This document shows positions 26,141 to 35,773 of a DNA stretch of 64,000 nt, piece by piece. The DNA is from Microbacterium mitrae (GTDB taxonomy: Bacteria; Actinomycetota; Actinomycetes; Actinomycetales; Microbacteriaceae). The stretch is taken from positions 170,279 to 234,278 of the forward strand of contig NZ_VRSW01000003.1 in the NCBI RefSeq assembly GCF_008017445.1. The letters run 5' to 3'. The notes beneath the pieces are model-generated. The model was not told the origin of the DNA. It worked only from the letters and a program-made list of their open reading frames with translations, and made no database searches. The translations under genes and the position numbers were made by a program. Within the stretch, counting starts at the first letter, position 1. Each line of letters starts with the position of its first letter.

Positions 26141-27664
26141 ATGTCTGACCAGCAGTCCGCTGAGCCCACCGAACCCACCGAAGACGACATCTTCGAGCAG
26201 AAGGCCGTTCGTCTGGCGAAGCGCGCGAAGCTGATCGAGCAGCGCGACAACCTCGCCGGCGGTGCCTACCCGGTGACGGTTCCGGTTACCACGACGATCG
26301 GTGCGCTGCGCCAGCAGTATGGCGAGCTCGAAGCCGACACGGCGACCGGCGTCATCGCGGGCGTAGCAGGCCGCGTGGTCTTTAACCGCAACACCGGAAA
26401 GCTGTGCTTCGCAACCCTTCAGGCGGGCGACGGATCGCGCATTCAGGCGATGATCTCGCTCGCAAAGGTTGGCGAAGAGTCCCTCGCCGCCTACAAGGAG
26501 CTCGTTGACCTTGGCGACCACCTGTTTGTCTCGGGCGAAGTCATTTCGTCGCGCCGCGGTGAGCTGTCGATCATGGTGGATGAGTGGCAGATCGCGGCAA
26601 AGGCCATCTTGCCGCTGCCGAACATGTATTCCGACCTCAGCGAAGAGACGCGCGTTCGCAGCCGTTTTCTTGACCTGATTGTGCGCGACCAGGCACGCGC
26701 CAACGCGATTGCCCGCGCCAAGACGAACGCGTCGCTTCGCGCGACCTTCGCGAAGCACGACTTCCTTGAAGTTGAGACTCCCATGCTGCAGGTGCAGCAC
26801 GGTGGCGCCTCGGCCCGTCCGTTTGTAACGCACTCGAACGCGTTCGACACCGAACTCTTCTTGCGGATCGCCCCGGAGCTTTACCTCAAGCGCGCCGTCG
26901 TCGGCGGGCTTGACCGGGTGTTTGAGATCAACCGCAACTTCCGCAACGAGGGCGCCGACTCCACGCACAGCCCCGAATTCGCGATGCTGGAGGCCTACCA
27001 GGCGTACAGCGACTACAACGGCATCGCCGACTTGACCCAAGAACTGATCCAAGAGGCAGCGATCGCCGTCTCCGGGTCCACCACGGTCACGTGGGCCGAC
27101 GGCACGGAGTTTGACCTCGGCGGCCAGTGGGATCGCATCTCGATGTACGACTCGCTGTCGGCCGCCGCGGGCGTCGCCATCACCCCACAAACGCCGCTGG
27201 CCGAGCTCAAGGCACTGGCCGAGAAGGAGGGCGTCGACGTTCCGGAGAAGGTCGCAACCCACGGCAAGTATGTTGAAGAACTGTGGGAGCACTTCGTGAA
27301 GGGTGATCTGGAGCGGCCCACCTTCGTCATGGACTTCCCGGTCGACACCAGCCCACTCGTGCGCGAACACCGCAGCATCCCCGGCGTCGTCGAAAAGTGG
27401 GACCTCTACGTTCGCGGTTTCGAGCTCGCAACCGGTTACTCCGAGCTGATTGACCCCGTCATTCAGCGCGAGCGTTTTGTTGAGCAGGCGAAGCTTGCCG
27501 CGCGCGGCGACGATGAGGCCATGCCGGTCGACGACGAATTCTTGCGGGCTCTCGAGCACGCCATGCCGCCGACCGGTGGCATGGGCATGGGCATCGACCG
27601 CCTGCTGATGGCCATCACCGGCCTCGGCATTCGCGAGACCATCCTCTTCCCCCTGGTGAAGTAA
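26141..27664 (+). CDS. lysS: Lysyl-tRNA synthetase, class II
   Basis: A 507-residue enzyme charging tRNA-Lys. ATG 26141 follows AAGGAG by 7 nt, the best start. It has an N-terminal OB-fold anticodon-binding domain (about 60–180) and the class II core. Motif 2 is FEINRNFRNEG with TDSTHSPEF-like context (GADSTHSPEFAMLEAY), and motif 3 is GGMGMGIDRLLMAI. Length and order are typical. It is separately promoted from the aztD-like gene. Confidence 0.96.
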   Translation: MSDQQSAEPTEPTEDDIFEQKAVRLAKRAKLIEQRDNLAGGAYPVTVPVTTTIGALRQQYGELEADTATGVIAGVAGRVVFNRNTGKLCFATLQAGDGSRIQAMISLAKVGEESLAAYKELVDLGDHLFVSGEVISSRRGELSIMVDEWQIAAKAILPLPNMYSDLSEETRVRSRFLDLIVRDQARANAIARAKTNASLRATFAKHDFLEVETPMLQVQHGGASARPFVTHSNAFDTELFLRIAPELYLKRAVVGGLDRVFEINRNFRNEGADSTHSPEFAMLEAYQAYSDYNGIADLTQELIQEAAIAVSGSTTVTWADGTEFDLGGQWDRISMYDSLSAAAGVAITPQTPLAELKALAEKEGVDVPEKVATHGKYVEELWEHFVKGDLERPTFVMDFPVDTSPLVREHRSIPGVVEKWDLYVRGFELATGYSELIDPVIQRERFVEQAKLAARGDDEAMPVDDEFLRALEHAMPPTGGMGMGIDRLLMAITGLGIRETILFPLVK

Positions 27665-27793
27665 CACTCTTCCCCCTGGGGACGTAGTCCTACAACGCCA
27701 TTGGCGTATCGCGCGCTCAGCCGGTGCGCCAATGGCGTTTCTGCCACGCATCGTCGATTCACGCCCCAATCGCACGCTCACCGGCGCCGCCCC

Positions 27794-28852
27794 TTACGTC
27801 GACCGGCGGTTTTCTGCCGGAAAGGCCCACAGCGGGAGGTGGCCGTTGGCGCAGATGGAGGCGACGATCTGGGCAAGGCCGTGGCGTGGCTGTGCGCGCA
27901 GTGCTTTCTGCGCGTACGAGGCTGCGTGCGTCGACATGCCCAGTGCCCAACTCAGCCACGCGGCGCAGGCCAGAGGAGCCGCGCGGTCGCGGCCAGAGGC
28001 GGATGCCGCTAGCTGACGAACCCGCCGCAATGCCGCCCGAAGACGGTCGGGGTCAGGCGCCGGCCCCTCGCCCATGAGAAAGAGATCTTCGGGCGGGTTC
28101 GGTGATCCATCGAGCCAATCGAGTTGAAACTCGAGCGTTTTCGCCCCGGCCGAGATGCCGTGGCACCACTGCGACATCGCGACATCGCGCAGTGACGGTC
28201 GTGCCACCAGCCAGAGCAGTACGGCATCATCTTCGACAGTGCCGCGCTGAGCTTCGACGGCCGCTTCAAAAATCGCGTGTACGTCACCCAGCCGCTCAAC
28301 AATCTCGCGCGGCGACTCGCTGCCATGCTCACGCTCCAGCGCCGTGACCTGAGCCCGAATCGTGCGCATGCGGTCGGCGTCTATGCGCGGCAGCCTGGTT
28401 CCGCTGCTCTGACTTGCCTTAGGCTTTGGCGCTCCGACATCAGGCGGATCACCGATCTCGCGGTGGGAATGGACGACGTTATCGACCTCGCTGAACCAGC
28501 CGTTGCGCGCCACCGTAATGACATCACCCACCTCGATGCCGCACGCATCTGCGGTGAGCCGCAGCGCTTCGGTGACCGGCGCGAACGGGTTTGAGTTCGG
28601 CGTGGCATCGACAGAGTCGGCGTAGAGCACCACGATCATCCCGGTCGCCTCTTCGAGCCGGCAGACGATGCCGAGTGCAGACGCCGCGAACTGTTGTGGC
28701 CCAATATGGGGGAGATCAAAGCGAAAGAGCCCGACCGAGGAGCTACCGGCAAACGGCAGAATGACGATCGAATCGCGCGGGGTGTAACCCGCCATTGTCG
28801 GAATCGCCGAAAGCAGGTCGGCGGCTGAGTGTGCACGAAAAGTTGTAGTCAT
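27794..28852 (-). CDS. DUF4192 family protein
   Basis: A 352-residue actinobacterial protein of unknown role. The start MTTTFRAHSAADLLSAIPTMAGYTPRDSIVI is the characteristic DUF4192 beginning, so ATG 28852 is preferred over a longer frame. The C-terminal half carries the family's helical block (ACAAWLSWALGMSTHAASYAQKALRAQPRHGLAQIV). It has no membrane segment. It is transcribed alone on the minus strand, convergent with lysS. Confidence 0.85.
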   Translation of the reverse strand: MTTTFRAHSAADLLSAIPTMAGYTPRDSIVILPFAGSSSVGLFRFDLPHIGPQQFAASALGIVCRLEEATGMIVVLYADSVDATPNSNPFAPVTEALRLTADACGIEVGDVITVARNGWFSEVDNVVHSHREIGDPPDVGAPKPKASQSSGTRLPRIDADRMRTIRAQVTALEREHGSESPREIVERLGDVHAIFEAAVEAQRGTVEDDAVLLWLVARPSLRDVAMSQWCHGISAGAKTLEFQLDWLDGSPNPPEDLFLMGEGPAPDPDRLRAALRRVRQLAASASGRDRAAPLACAAWLSWALGMSTHAASYAQKALRAQPRHGLAQIVASICANGHLPLWAFPAENRRST

Positions 28853-28984
28853 GCCTTCAGCGTGACGAGCTGTGCATGACTCGGAACCACGCGGCAGCCA
28901 AGAGAGGAAAGATGCGCCCCCGAGGCTCGCTGGGGAGAGATGTTTGCCCGCACGACACTCAGGCAAGCCCGGTAGACTGCGGGC

Positions 28985-29161
28985 ATGGATCCCTACTGGT
29001 CAGCCGTTGTCTGGTCGCTGTTGCCGACCCTCGCCGTATCGGTGATCTTCTTCTTTGTGATGCGATCGATTGTGCGCATTGACCGCAAGGAACGCTCCAC
29101 CTACGCGCAGATCGAAGCCGAAGAACGCGCCGCTCGGGGCATGCCCCCGAAAGCCAGCTAG
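28985..29161 (+). CDS. Small single-pass membrane protein
   Basis: A 58-residue ORF, ATG 28985 to TAG 29161. It has one hydrophobic helix (WSLLPTLAVSVIFFFVMRSIV) and then a basic, charged cytoplasmic tail (RIDRKERSTYAQIEAEERAARG). The amino-acid pattern and codon use look coding. Similar short proteins occur upstream of cardiolipin synthase genes in Microbacteriaceae as far as I recall, but I could not check. Function unknown. Confidence 0.65.
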   Translation: MDPYWSAVVWSLLPTLAVSVIFFFVMRSIVRIDRKERSTYAQIEAEERAARGMPPKAS

Positions 29162-29229
29162 ACCTGATTCTCAGTTAAGCGAGATTATCCGCGCCGACCA
29201 CTACGCTAAGCGTGAGGGGAAGGCGGGGA

Positions 29230-30678
29230 ATGGAGATCTCGTGGTGGCTGGTTGCGGTCTTCGTTGTTGACCTCGCGATTCGTATCGCGGCGATCATCAT
29301 CGTTCCGCGAAATCGCAGGCCGACGGCCGCGATGGCGTGGTTGCTGGCGATCTACTTCATTCCCTTCGTCGGTGTTTTCCTGTTCTTACTGATCGGAAAC
29401 CCGCGATTGCCGCGCGCACGACGGCGCAAGCAAGACCGTATTAATGAGTACGCGCGCGAGGCGGCGGCACAGATTGACGGCGGAACCCTGCGCCCCAACG
29501 CGCCGCAGTGGTTCCAATCGATCGTTCGCATGAACTCGACGTTTGGCGCCCTGCCGATCGTCGGAGATAACGACGCTCACCTCATCTCCGATTACCAGGA
29601 GAGCCTCGACGCGATGGCCGAAGAAATTCGCACCGCGGAGCGATTTGTCTACATCGAGTTCTACATATTTCAGTCCGACGCATCGACCGACAACCTCTTT
29701 CGCGCGCTCGAAGAGGTCGCGGCCCGCGGCGTCACGGTGCGCGTACTGCTTGACCACTGGGCAAACCGCTGGAAGCCGTTCTATAAGGCAACCCTTCGTC
29801 GCCTCGACGCGATGGGCGCCGACTGGCACCTCATGTTGCCGGTGCAGCCGCTCAAGGGCAACACGCAACGACCCGACCTACGCAATCACCGTAAGCTCCT
29901 CGTGGTCGATGGGATGGTCGCGTACCTCGGCTCGCAGAACGTCACCGACTCGACCTACAACCTGCCGAAGAACATCAAACGCGGCCTGCACTGGGTCGAC
30001 CTCATGGTGCGCCTCGAAGGCCCCGTTGTCACCAGCGTGGTGGCGGTGTTCCTCTCCGACTGGTACTCCGAGACCGACACGATCCCCGATGACGGAACCG
30101 AGGCTGCAAGGCCGGTGAGCGACGGCGACCTGGACTGCCAGGTGGTTCCGTCTGGCCCTGGCTTCGAGTTTGAGAACAACCAGCGGCTGTTCGTTGAGCT
30201 GTTGCACGCCGCCCAAAAACGCATCAGCGTGATTAGCCCGTACTTTGTGCCAGACAGTTCGGTGCTCGGGGCAATCACTGCGGCCACCGCGCGCGGCGTT
30301 GCCGTCGAACTCTTCGTCTCTGAGGAGGGCGATCAGGCCCTGGTCTATCACGCCCAGCGCAGCTACTACGAGGCGCTCTTGCGCGCCGGCATCACCATTT
30401 GGATGTACCCGAAGCCCTACATTTTGCACACCAAGGGGCTCATGATCGACGATGAGGTTGCCGTCATCGGGTCAAGCAATATGGACATGCGCTCGTTCGG
30501 CCTCAACCTCGAAGTTTCGTTGCTGGTGCGCGGCGAGGAGTTCATCGCCGAACTCGACGAGGTGGCCAGCGAGTACCGCAGACTCAGCCGTCAGCTCACC
30601 GCCGAAGAGTGGGCTCAGCAGCCGCTGCGTTCGACGGTGCTAGACAACCTGGCCCGCCTCACGTCCGCCCTGCAGTAA
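29230..30678 (+). CDS. cls: Cardiolipin synthase (phospholipase D family)
   Basis: A 482-residue membrane enzyme making cardiolipin from phosphatidylglycerol. It has two N-terminal helices (about 3–20 and 35–55), then two PLD domains with HKD motifs: NHRKLLVVDG near residue 222 and HTKGLMIDDEVAVIGSSN near residue 400. The chosen ATG 29230 is preceded by GGGGAAGG, with an earlier in-frame GTG less likely. Length is normal for bacterial Cls. The small membrane protein just upstream may be co-transcribed. Confidence 0.93.
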   Translation: MEISWWLVAVFVVDLAIRIAAIIIVPRNRRPTAAMAWLLAIYFIPFVGVFLFLLIGNPRLPRARRRKQDRINEYAREAAAQIDGGTLRPNAPQWFQSIVRMNSTFGALPIVGDNDAHLISDYQESLDAMAEEIRTAERFVYIEFYIFQSDASTDNLFRALEEVAARGVTVRVLLDHWANRWKPFYKATLRRLDAMGADWHLMLPVQPLKGNTQRPDLRNHRKLLVVDGMVAYLGSQNVTDSTYNLPKNIKRGLHWVDLMVRLEGPVVTSVVAVFLSDWYSETDTIPDDGTEAARPVSDGDLDCQVVPSGPGFEFENNQRLFVELLHAAQKRISVISPYFVPDSSVLGAITAATARGVAVELFVSEEGDQALVYHAQRSYYEALLRAGITIWMYPKPYILHTKGLMIDDEVAVIGSSNMDMRSFGLNLEVSLLVRGEEFIAELDEVASEYRRLSRQLTAEEWAQQPLRSTVLDNLARLTSALQ

Positions 30679-30794
30679 TCGTCTCAAGCCTGCGGAGACT
30701 TCTCGGCGAAGGTGCGAAAAATCGCGTAATTCCGCGGGTTTTTCCTGCACGGAACCACCAGGCGGCGGAGGCAGAATCTCGCTACCGTTAGAGC

Positions 30795-31520
30795 ATGCGG
30801 AATCGTCTTCTCGTTACCGCGTCTGTTCTCGGCCTGGCCGCACTCCTCTCCGGATGTGCCACCACGGCATCAACCTCGCCAACCGATTCGCCGAGCGCGA
30901 CGGCAGCGCCAACCGAAACCCCCGACGAGATGGCCGTCGCGCCGGCTGATATCACCGTGGGGTGGGTGGCGAACGGAACCATGATTGGCATCGTGACGAC
31001 GGGAAGCGGCAGCTGCGTGCCTGCCGTCATGACGGTCACCGGCGAGGGCGACACGATTGCCGTCGCGCTGACCGACCCGGAGCTTCTGCAACCGTGCACG
31101 CGAGACCTCCAGCCGCGTGTCACCGGGGTGGCTGTGCCGCCGGAAGTCGATGTGACCAATCCGGTCACGGTGGAGGTCACCTACAACGACGCGACCACAA
31201 ACCTGGAGCTTGCGGCTGCCGACGAGCCGATCGCCGATGCGACGGCGATGATGCCATCGGCCGGCTACGTCGGGCCCAATGCGATCGGCCTGGTCACGTA
31301 TGGCTCGTCAACCTGCGTCCCAGAGGTCGAATCCACCACGGCGGGCACGACCGACGAATCGCTCGTCGTCACGCTGCTGGCGCTCGACCCGATGGCGCCG
31401 TGCACGGCTGATTACGCACCACGGGTGACGCTTGTTCCCGCCGATGCCGGGGTCAAGACGCTCACCGTCGTCGATGGCGAAACGTCGACCGATGTTGAGG
31501 TGCTCGCGAACGGCTTCTAG
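30795..31520 (+). CDS. Lipoprotein with internally duplicated domain
   Basis: A 241-residue exported lipoprotein: signal peptide plus lipobox LSGC at about residues 18–21, then a Ser/Thr/Pro linker. Two halves repeat the same plan. The first is GTMIGIVTTGSGSCVP ... LQPCTRDLQPRVTGV ... VTVEVTY. The second is NAIGLVTYGSSTCVP ... MAPCTADYAPRVTLV ... KTLTVV. Each half has a Cys pair likely forming a disulfide. Function unknown. It is convergent with the diacylglycerol kinase gene, only 4 bp apart. Confidence 0.75.
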   Translation: MRNRLLVTASVLGLAALLSGCATTASTSPTDSPSATAAPTETPDEMAVAPADITVGWVANGTMIGIVTTGSGSCVPAVMTVTGEGDTIAVALTDPELLQPCTRDLQPRVTGVAVPPEVDVTNPVTVEVTYNDATTNLELAAADEPIADATAMMPSAGYVGPNAIGLVTYGSSTCVPEVESTTAGTTDESLVVTLLALDPMAPCTADYAPRVTLVPADAGVKTLTVVDGETSTDVEVLANGF

Positions 31521-31524
31521 CCGC

Positions 31525-32538
31525 TCAGAGCCGCGCGTCGGCGGCGTTCTTGTGCGGCGCAGGCAACATCACGGTGACCGCGCCGGGTTCGACAAAGCAC
31601 CGCATGCGCACCGCCTCACCAAATTCATCGCCATCAAGCTCAATGGGCTGTGGTTCCGTCGCCACTGCCTCTAACGAACGGCCCTGCAAAAAATGGACGT
31701 GCGTTGAGTTGCCTGCTCGCCGTTTGGCGAGAGTGCGCCCGGCGCGAAAGCGGCTGAGAACGCTGTGATCCCACCACACGGTGCGCCACACAAACAGCCA
31801 GCCAAAGAGCCCCGTCGGCTTGAAAACGGCGACATCGAGCAGGCCATCGACAATCGACGCGTCGGGCAGCAGCGCGATGCCGCCGGGTAGCTGGCCGCAG
31901 TTGGCAAACAGAATGCTGTGCACCTTGCCGCTGTGTTCGCGATGCCCCGCGAGCTGATAGGTCGTGCGAAACGGCTTCGCGCCCTTCAGCGAGCGCGCGG
32001 CCCCGCTGACGTAGGCGATCCAGCCGACCCGCTCCTTCATTTTGTCGCTGGTGTTCTGAATCATTGTGGCATCCAACCCCATGCCTGCCATCACCACGAA
32101 CCCGTGGCGTTCGGTGTAGCCGGTTGCGCGCTCCACCTCCGCAAAGCCGACATCAACGGGGGTGGCGGTGCCGCTGAACGTTGCGGCGATAACCTCGTGC
32201 GGGCGGTTGAGGGGCAAATGCAGGTTGCGCGCGAGCAGGTTGCCGGTGCCGCTGGGAATGATGGTGAGCGGAACCTCAGTGCCGGAGAGTGCCTCCATAG
32301 CCGCACGCACGGTTCCGTCGCCGCCGGCGACCAGAATATGCGTTGCCCCGAGTTCGCGAGCGTCGGCGGTGACCTGCTGACCCAGGTCTTCGACGGTGGT
32401 TTCAAGAAAGAGCGGGGTTGCCCACCCCGCCTTCGCCGACTGTCGCAGGATCTCTTCAGAGAGTTCTGAGAAATCAACCTTGATCGGGTTGTAGATCAGG
32501 GCGGCTCGAGAGGGGGCGGGTGCCGCTGCGTCGGACAT
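31525..32538 (-). CDS. Diacylglycerol kinase-family lipid kinase
   Basis: A 337-residue protein with the DAGK catalytic fold: LIYNPIKVDFSELSEEI at the N-terminus, the nucleotide-binding VAGGDGTVRAAMEAL near residue 90, and a PSGTGNLLARNLHLP motif near residue 120. Family members phosphorylate diacylglycerol or related lipids. The C-terminal half has the usual beta-sandwich. The start ATG 32538 lies 42 bp from the divergent serS start, so the two promoters must overlap. Confidence 0.9.
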   Translation of the reverse strand: MSDAAAPAPSRAALIYNPIKVDFSELSEEILRQSAKAGWATPLFLETTVEDLGQQVTADARELGATHILVAGGDGTVRAAMEALSGTEVPLTIIPSGTGNLLARNLHLPLNRPHEVIAATFSGTATPVDVGFAEVERATGYTERHGFVVMAGMGLDATMIQNTSDKMKERVGWIAYVSGAARSLKGAKPFRTTYQLAGHREHSGKVHSILFANCGQLPGGIALLPDASIVDGLLDVAVFKPTGLFGWLFVWRTVWWDHSVLSRFRAGRTLAKRRAGNSTHVHFLQGRSLEAVATEPQPIELDGDEFGEAVRMRCFVEPGAVTVMLPAPHKNAADARL

Positions 32539-32580
32539 GGGGACAGCATACGGGTAGCGGCCTGCGGATAGACTTCATCT

Positions 32581-33846
32581 GTGATTGATCCCGCGCTCCT
32601 TCGTGATAACCCTGATGTCATTCGCCAGTCGCAGGTTGCTCGCGGCCACTCGGCCGACACCGTCGACGAAGCCATCGAAGCAGACAAGTCGCGTCGCGCG
32701 GCCATCAGTCGGTTTGAAGAGCTGCGCGCGGAGCAGAACGCATTCGGCAAGAAGGTGGCCGCGGCGCCCAAGGATGAGAAGGCCGAACTGGTCGCTCAGG
32801 CCAAGGGGCTTGCCGAAGGTGTGAAGGCCGCACAGGCTGACGCAACGGCCGCCGAAGAGGTTGCCGACAAGGCGATGCGCCGCATCGAGAACATCGTGAT
32901 TGACGGCGTGCCCGCCGGTGGCGAAAAAGACTTCGTGGTGTTGCGCCACGTTGGCGAGGTTCCGTCGTTCGATTTCGAGCCGCGCGATCACCTCGAACTC
33001 GGCGAAATGCTCGGCGCCATCGACATGGAACGCGGTGCCAAGGTTTCTGGTGCTCGGTTCTACTTCTTGCGAGGTGTCGGCGCCCGCCTGGAAATCGCGT
33101 TGATGACGCACGCGCTCAACACCGCGCTGAAGTACGGCTTCGTGCCGCTGATCACCCCGACCTTGGTTCGCCCCGACATCATGGCGGGCACCGGCTTCTT
33201 GGGTGAGCACGCCGATGAGATTTACCACCTCGACGACGATGACCTCTACCTGGTCGGAACCAGCGAGGTCGCGCTCGCGGGCTACCACAAAGACGAAATT
33301 CTTGACCTGGCAGGCGGCCCGATGCGTTATGCCGGTTGGTCAACGTGCTACCGCCGTGAGGCCGGATCGCATGGCAAAGACACCCGCGGCATCATTCGCG
33401 TGCACCAGTTCAACAAGCTGGAGATGTTTGTCTACACGACGCCAGAGGAGGCCGAGGCCGAGCACCTTCGCCTGGTGCAGTGGCAAGAAGAAATGCTGCA
33501 GTCGCTGGGGCTCGCGTACCGCGTGATCGATGTGGCCGCGGGCGACCTCGGCTCATCGGCGGCGCGTAAATACGACATCGAAGCGTGGGTTCCCACCCAG
33601 GATGCCTTCCGTGAGCTCACCTCGACCTCGAACTGCACGACCTACCAGTCGCGCCGCCTCGACATTCGGTACCGCCCTGATGGTGGCAAGACCACGCCGG
33701 TTGCGACGCTGAACGGAACCTTGGCCACGACCCGATGGATCGTGGCGCTGCTCGAGACGCACCAGCAAGCAGACGGCTCTGTCGTGGTTCCGGAGGTCCT
33801 TCGTCCCTACCTCGGCGGCCTCGAAAAGTTTGAACCGCTTTCGTGA
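32581..33846 (+). CDS. serS: Seryl-tRNA synthetase
   Basis: A 421-residue class II synthetase starting at GTG 32581 ([18 protein letters not shown]). It has an N-terminal coiled-coil tRNA-binding arm (about 30–105). The core includes motif 2, [23 protein letters not shown]-like sequence, and motif 3, [18 protein letters not shown]. It ends in a 4-bp overlap with the HAD phosphatase gene, a common actinobacterial pairing. Confidence 0.96.
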   Translation: MIDPALLRDNPDVIRQSQVARGHSADTVDEAIEADKSRRAAISRFEELRAEQNAFGKKVAAAPKDEKAELVAQAKGLAEGVKAAQADATAAEEVADKAMRRIENIVIDGVPAGGEKDFVVLRHVGEVPSFDFEPRDHLELGEMLGAIDMERGAKVSGARFYFLRGVGARLEIALMTHALNTALKYGFVPLITPTLVRPDIMAGTGFLGEHADEIYHLDDDDLYLVGTSEVALAGYHKDEILDLAGGPMRYAGWSTCYRREAGSHGKDTRGIIRVHQFNKLEMFVYTTPEEAEAEHLRLVQWQEEMLQSLGLAYRVIDVAAGDLGSSAARKYDIEAWVPTQDAFRELTSTSNCTTYQSRRLDIRYRPDGGKTTPVATLNGTLATTRWIVALLETHQQADGSVVVPEVLRPYLGGLEKFEPLS

Positions 33847-34664
33847 CTGATAACGCCAGCGGCCACCGATTGTTGATCGCGCTTGACGTTGACGGCACGG
33901 TGGTGTTGGAAGACGAATCGCCCAGCCCCGGCGTGCTTGACGCCGTTGCCGAGGCGGTGCGCGACGGCCACGAGGTGATGCTTGCGACCGGGCGTTCGTG
34001 GGCGGCAACCGGACGAATCATGACGATGCTTGGCATCACGCCGCAGTACGCGGTGTGTGCCAACGGCGCCGCCATCTACAAGCTCACCGACAGCGGCGAG
34101 TACGAGCGATTTCACACGGAGGTGTTTGATCCGGCGCCCGCCCTCGACATTCTCGAGCAGCATCTTCCTGATGCGCACTACATGGTCGAGCACGGCGACG
34201 GCACGCGGTTGTATACCGATGAAATGCACGACTGGAGCCTGAACCTCGCCCACCAGGTGAGCTTTGACGAGCTCAAGGCGCAGCCGGTGTCGCGCATTGT
34301 GGTGGTATCGCCCGAGCATGACGAAAAGACCTTCGCAGAACTGGTGTCATCGATCGGCCTCAACCAGGTGTCGTATGCCGTCGGCTGGACCGCCTGGCTC
34401 GACATCGCACCGCAGGGTGTTGACAAGGGCTCGGCGCTTGATCTGGTGTGCGCGTGGCTCGGACATGACCGCGCGAACACCGTGGTGATTGGCGACGGAC
34501 GCAACGATCTCGGCATGTTCGAGTGGGCGCAGGAAAATGGTGCCACCGCGGTGGCGATGGGTCAGGCGCCGGAAGAGGTGAAAGACGCCGCGAGTTACAT
34601 CACCCGCCGGGTGCAAGACGGCGGCGTAACCGAGGTGCTACGAGGGCTCCGCCCCGCGCTGTGA
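33843..34664 (+). CDS. HAD-superfamily (Cof-type) phosphatase
   Basis: A 273-residue hydrolase. Motif I is ALDVDGTVV, motif II follows in MLATGRSW, and motif III/IV is [13 protein letters not shown] near residue 218. It has a C2B-type cap between motifs. Substrates of Cof-type enzymes are typically small phosphates and cannot be deduced here. It is translationally coupled to serS by a GTGA overlap. Confidence 0.88.
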   Translation: MTDNASGHRLLIALDVDGTVVLEDESPSPGVLDAVAEAVRDGHEVMLATGRSWAATGRIMTMLGITPQYAVCANGAAIYKLTDSGEYERFHTEVFDPAPALDILEQHLPDAHYMVEHGDGTRLYTDEMHDWSLNLAHQVSFDELKAQPVSRIVVVSPEHDEKTFAELVSSIGLNQVSYAVGWTAWLDIAPQGVDKGSALDLVCAWLGHDRANTVVIGDGRNDLGMFEWAQENGATAVAMGQAPEEVKDAASYITRRVQDGGVTEVLRGLRPAL

Positions 34665-34679
34665 GATAGCGTCGAGTGC

Positions 34680-35513
34680 ATGAGCACGAACGCGCGTAGT
34701 TATGCGGAGGCAGCCGCCACCTGGGCACCCGAATCATGGTGGGCATTGGAACGCGCCGCGCTGAACGCCGAAGGCGCCGAAAAGGTCCATGACGCCGTGA
34801 TGGTGATCGGCCCCGCGGAGCACAACGCGAGAATGCGTTCCGGCGGTGGCGGGTGCTTTCTGGGGCTGTTGAGCATGCTCAGTTTGATCATGCCCGCGGT
34901 CGCTCTGGGCTTTCTTCTCTTCGCCGAAGCCGACCTCATCGCCGATCTTTTGGTTCCGCTCGCCATTGCCGTTGGCGTCGGATGTCTCATCCTGGCCGCC
35001 ATTGAGCTGCGCGAACGATTTGCGGGCAAGCACACACTGTTTCGTGCCGTGGCCGCCATGGCGGTTTTTGTCAGCGTGCCGGCTGCCGTTGGCGGGTGGC
35101 TGATTTGGAGCCGCGTGCAGAGCGACAGCGACGATTCGCTCTGGAGTGACGAGGTGCTGTGGACGGTGATTCCGTTCGCGGCGATGGCCATCATTCCGCT
35201 CGGACTCATGATTGCCGGAACCATTGGTGCGCCGGCCGCGAAGCAGTCATCATCGTTGGTTTTGTACCTTGAGCAGCAGGTGGCCGAGATGCCGCCGGGT
35301 GCGGTTATCGCGGTTCGCGATGACCTTGGCGGGGCCGTTGACGTCTTGGAGCGCAAGCGCCTGATCACAAGCCACGCGGCGGCACAGGCGAAGGCGGCGC
35401 TCATCGGTCAGTTGGGTCTGACGATGGCGCCCGCGGTTGCACGCAAGGGCGGGCGGCTGGGAGATCGGGCGTCGGGAAGCTACGGCGTTGGTGGTTCTGT
35501 CACGCCGATCTAG
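34680..35513 (+). CDS. Membrane protein of unknown function
   Basis: A 277-residue protein with four hydrophobic segments (about residues 59–80, 84–104, 121–140 and 158–180) and a soluble C-terminal ~95 residues (EQQVAEMPPGAVIAVRDDLGGAVDVLERKRLI...). No family was recognised. The start ATG 34680 is 15 bp after the HAD gene stop, so it may be in the serS operon. Regulation and role cannot be inferred. Confidence 0.7.
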   Translation: MSTNARSYAEAAATWAPESWWALERAALNAEGAEKVHDAVMVIGPAEHNARMRSGGGGCFLGLLSMLSLIMPAVALGFLLFAEADLIADLLVPLAIAVGVGCLILAAIELRERFAGKHTLFRAVAAMAVFVSVPAAVGGWLIWSRVQSDSDDSLWSDEVLWTVIPFAAMAIIPLGLMIAGTIGAPAAKQSSSLVLYLEQQVAEMPPGAVIAVRDDLGGAVDVLERKRLITSHAAAQAKAALIGQLGLTMAPAVARKGGRLGDRASGSYGVGGSVTPI

Positions 35514-35644
35514 CGGTTTTTGCCCGGTGACGGCGTGAGTTGGCATTCAGCGTGCGACCATGCGTTCATCAGCAGGTGCTCAGGCGCATTCTGCACAATG
35601 AAGAGTCGGCTAGACTCATTCATACGAACGAGTGCGCTCGTTCG

Positions 35645-35729
35645 GGAAGGTTGTCCGAGTGGCCGATGGAGCTGGTCTTGAAAACCAGTGGGCAGCAATG
35701 TCTCGTGGGTTCGAATCCCACACCTTCCG
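35645..35729 (+). tRNA. tRNA-Ser (TGA)
   Basis: An 85-nt type II tRNA. GGAAGGT pairs with ACCTTCC, the D-arm is GTCCGAGTGGCC, the anticodon loop CTTGAAA holds TGA, there is a long variable arm, and the T-arm is GTGGGTTCGAATCCCAC. The discriminator base is G, as required for serine. Confidence 0.97.
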
Positions 35730-35773
35730 CACATACTGCGCGGTAAGTTTGGCAAGCGTAGGAGCACATACGA

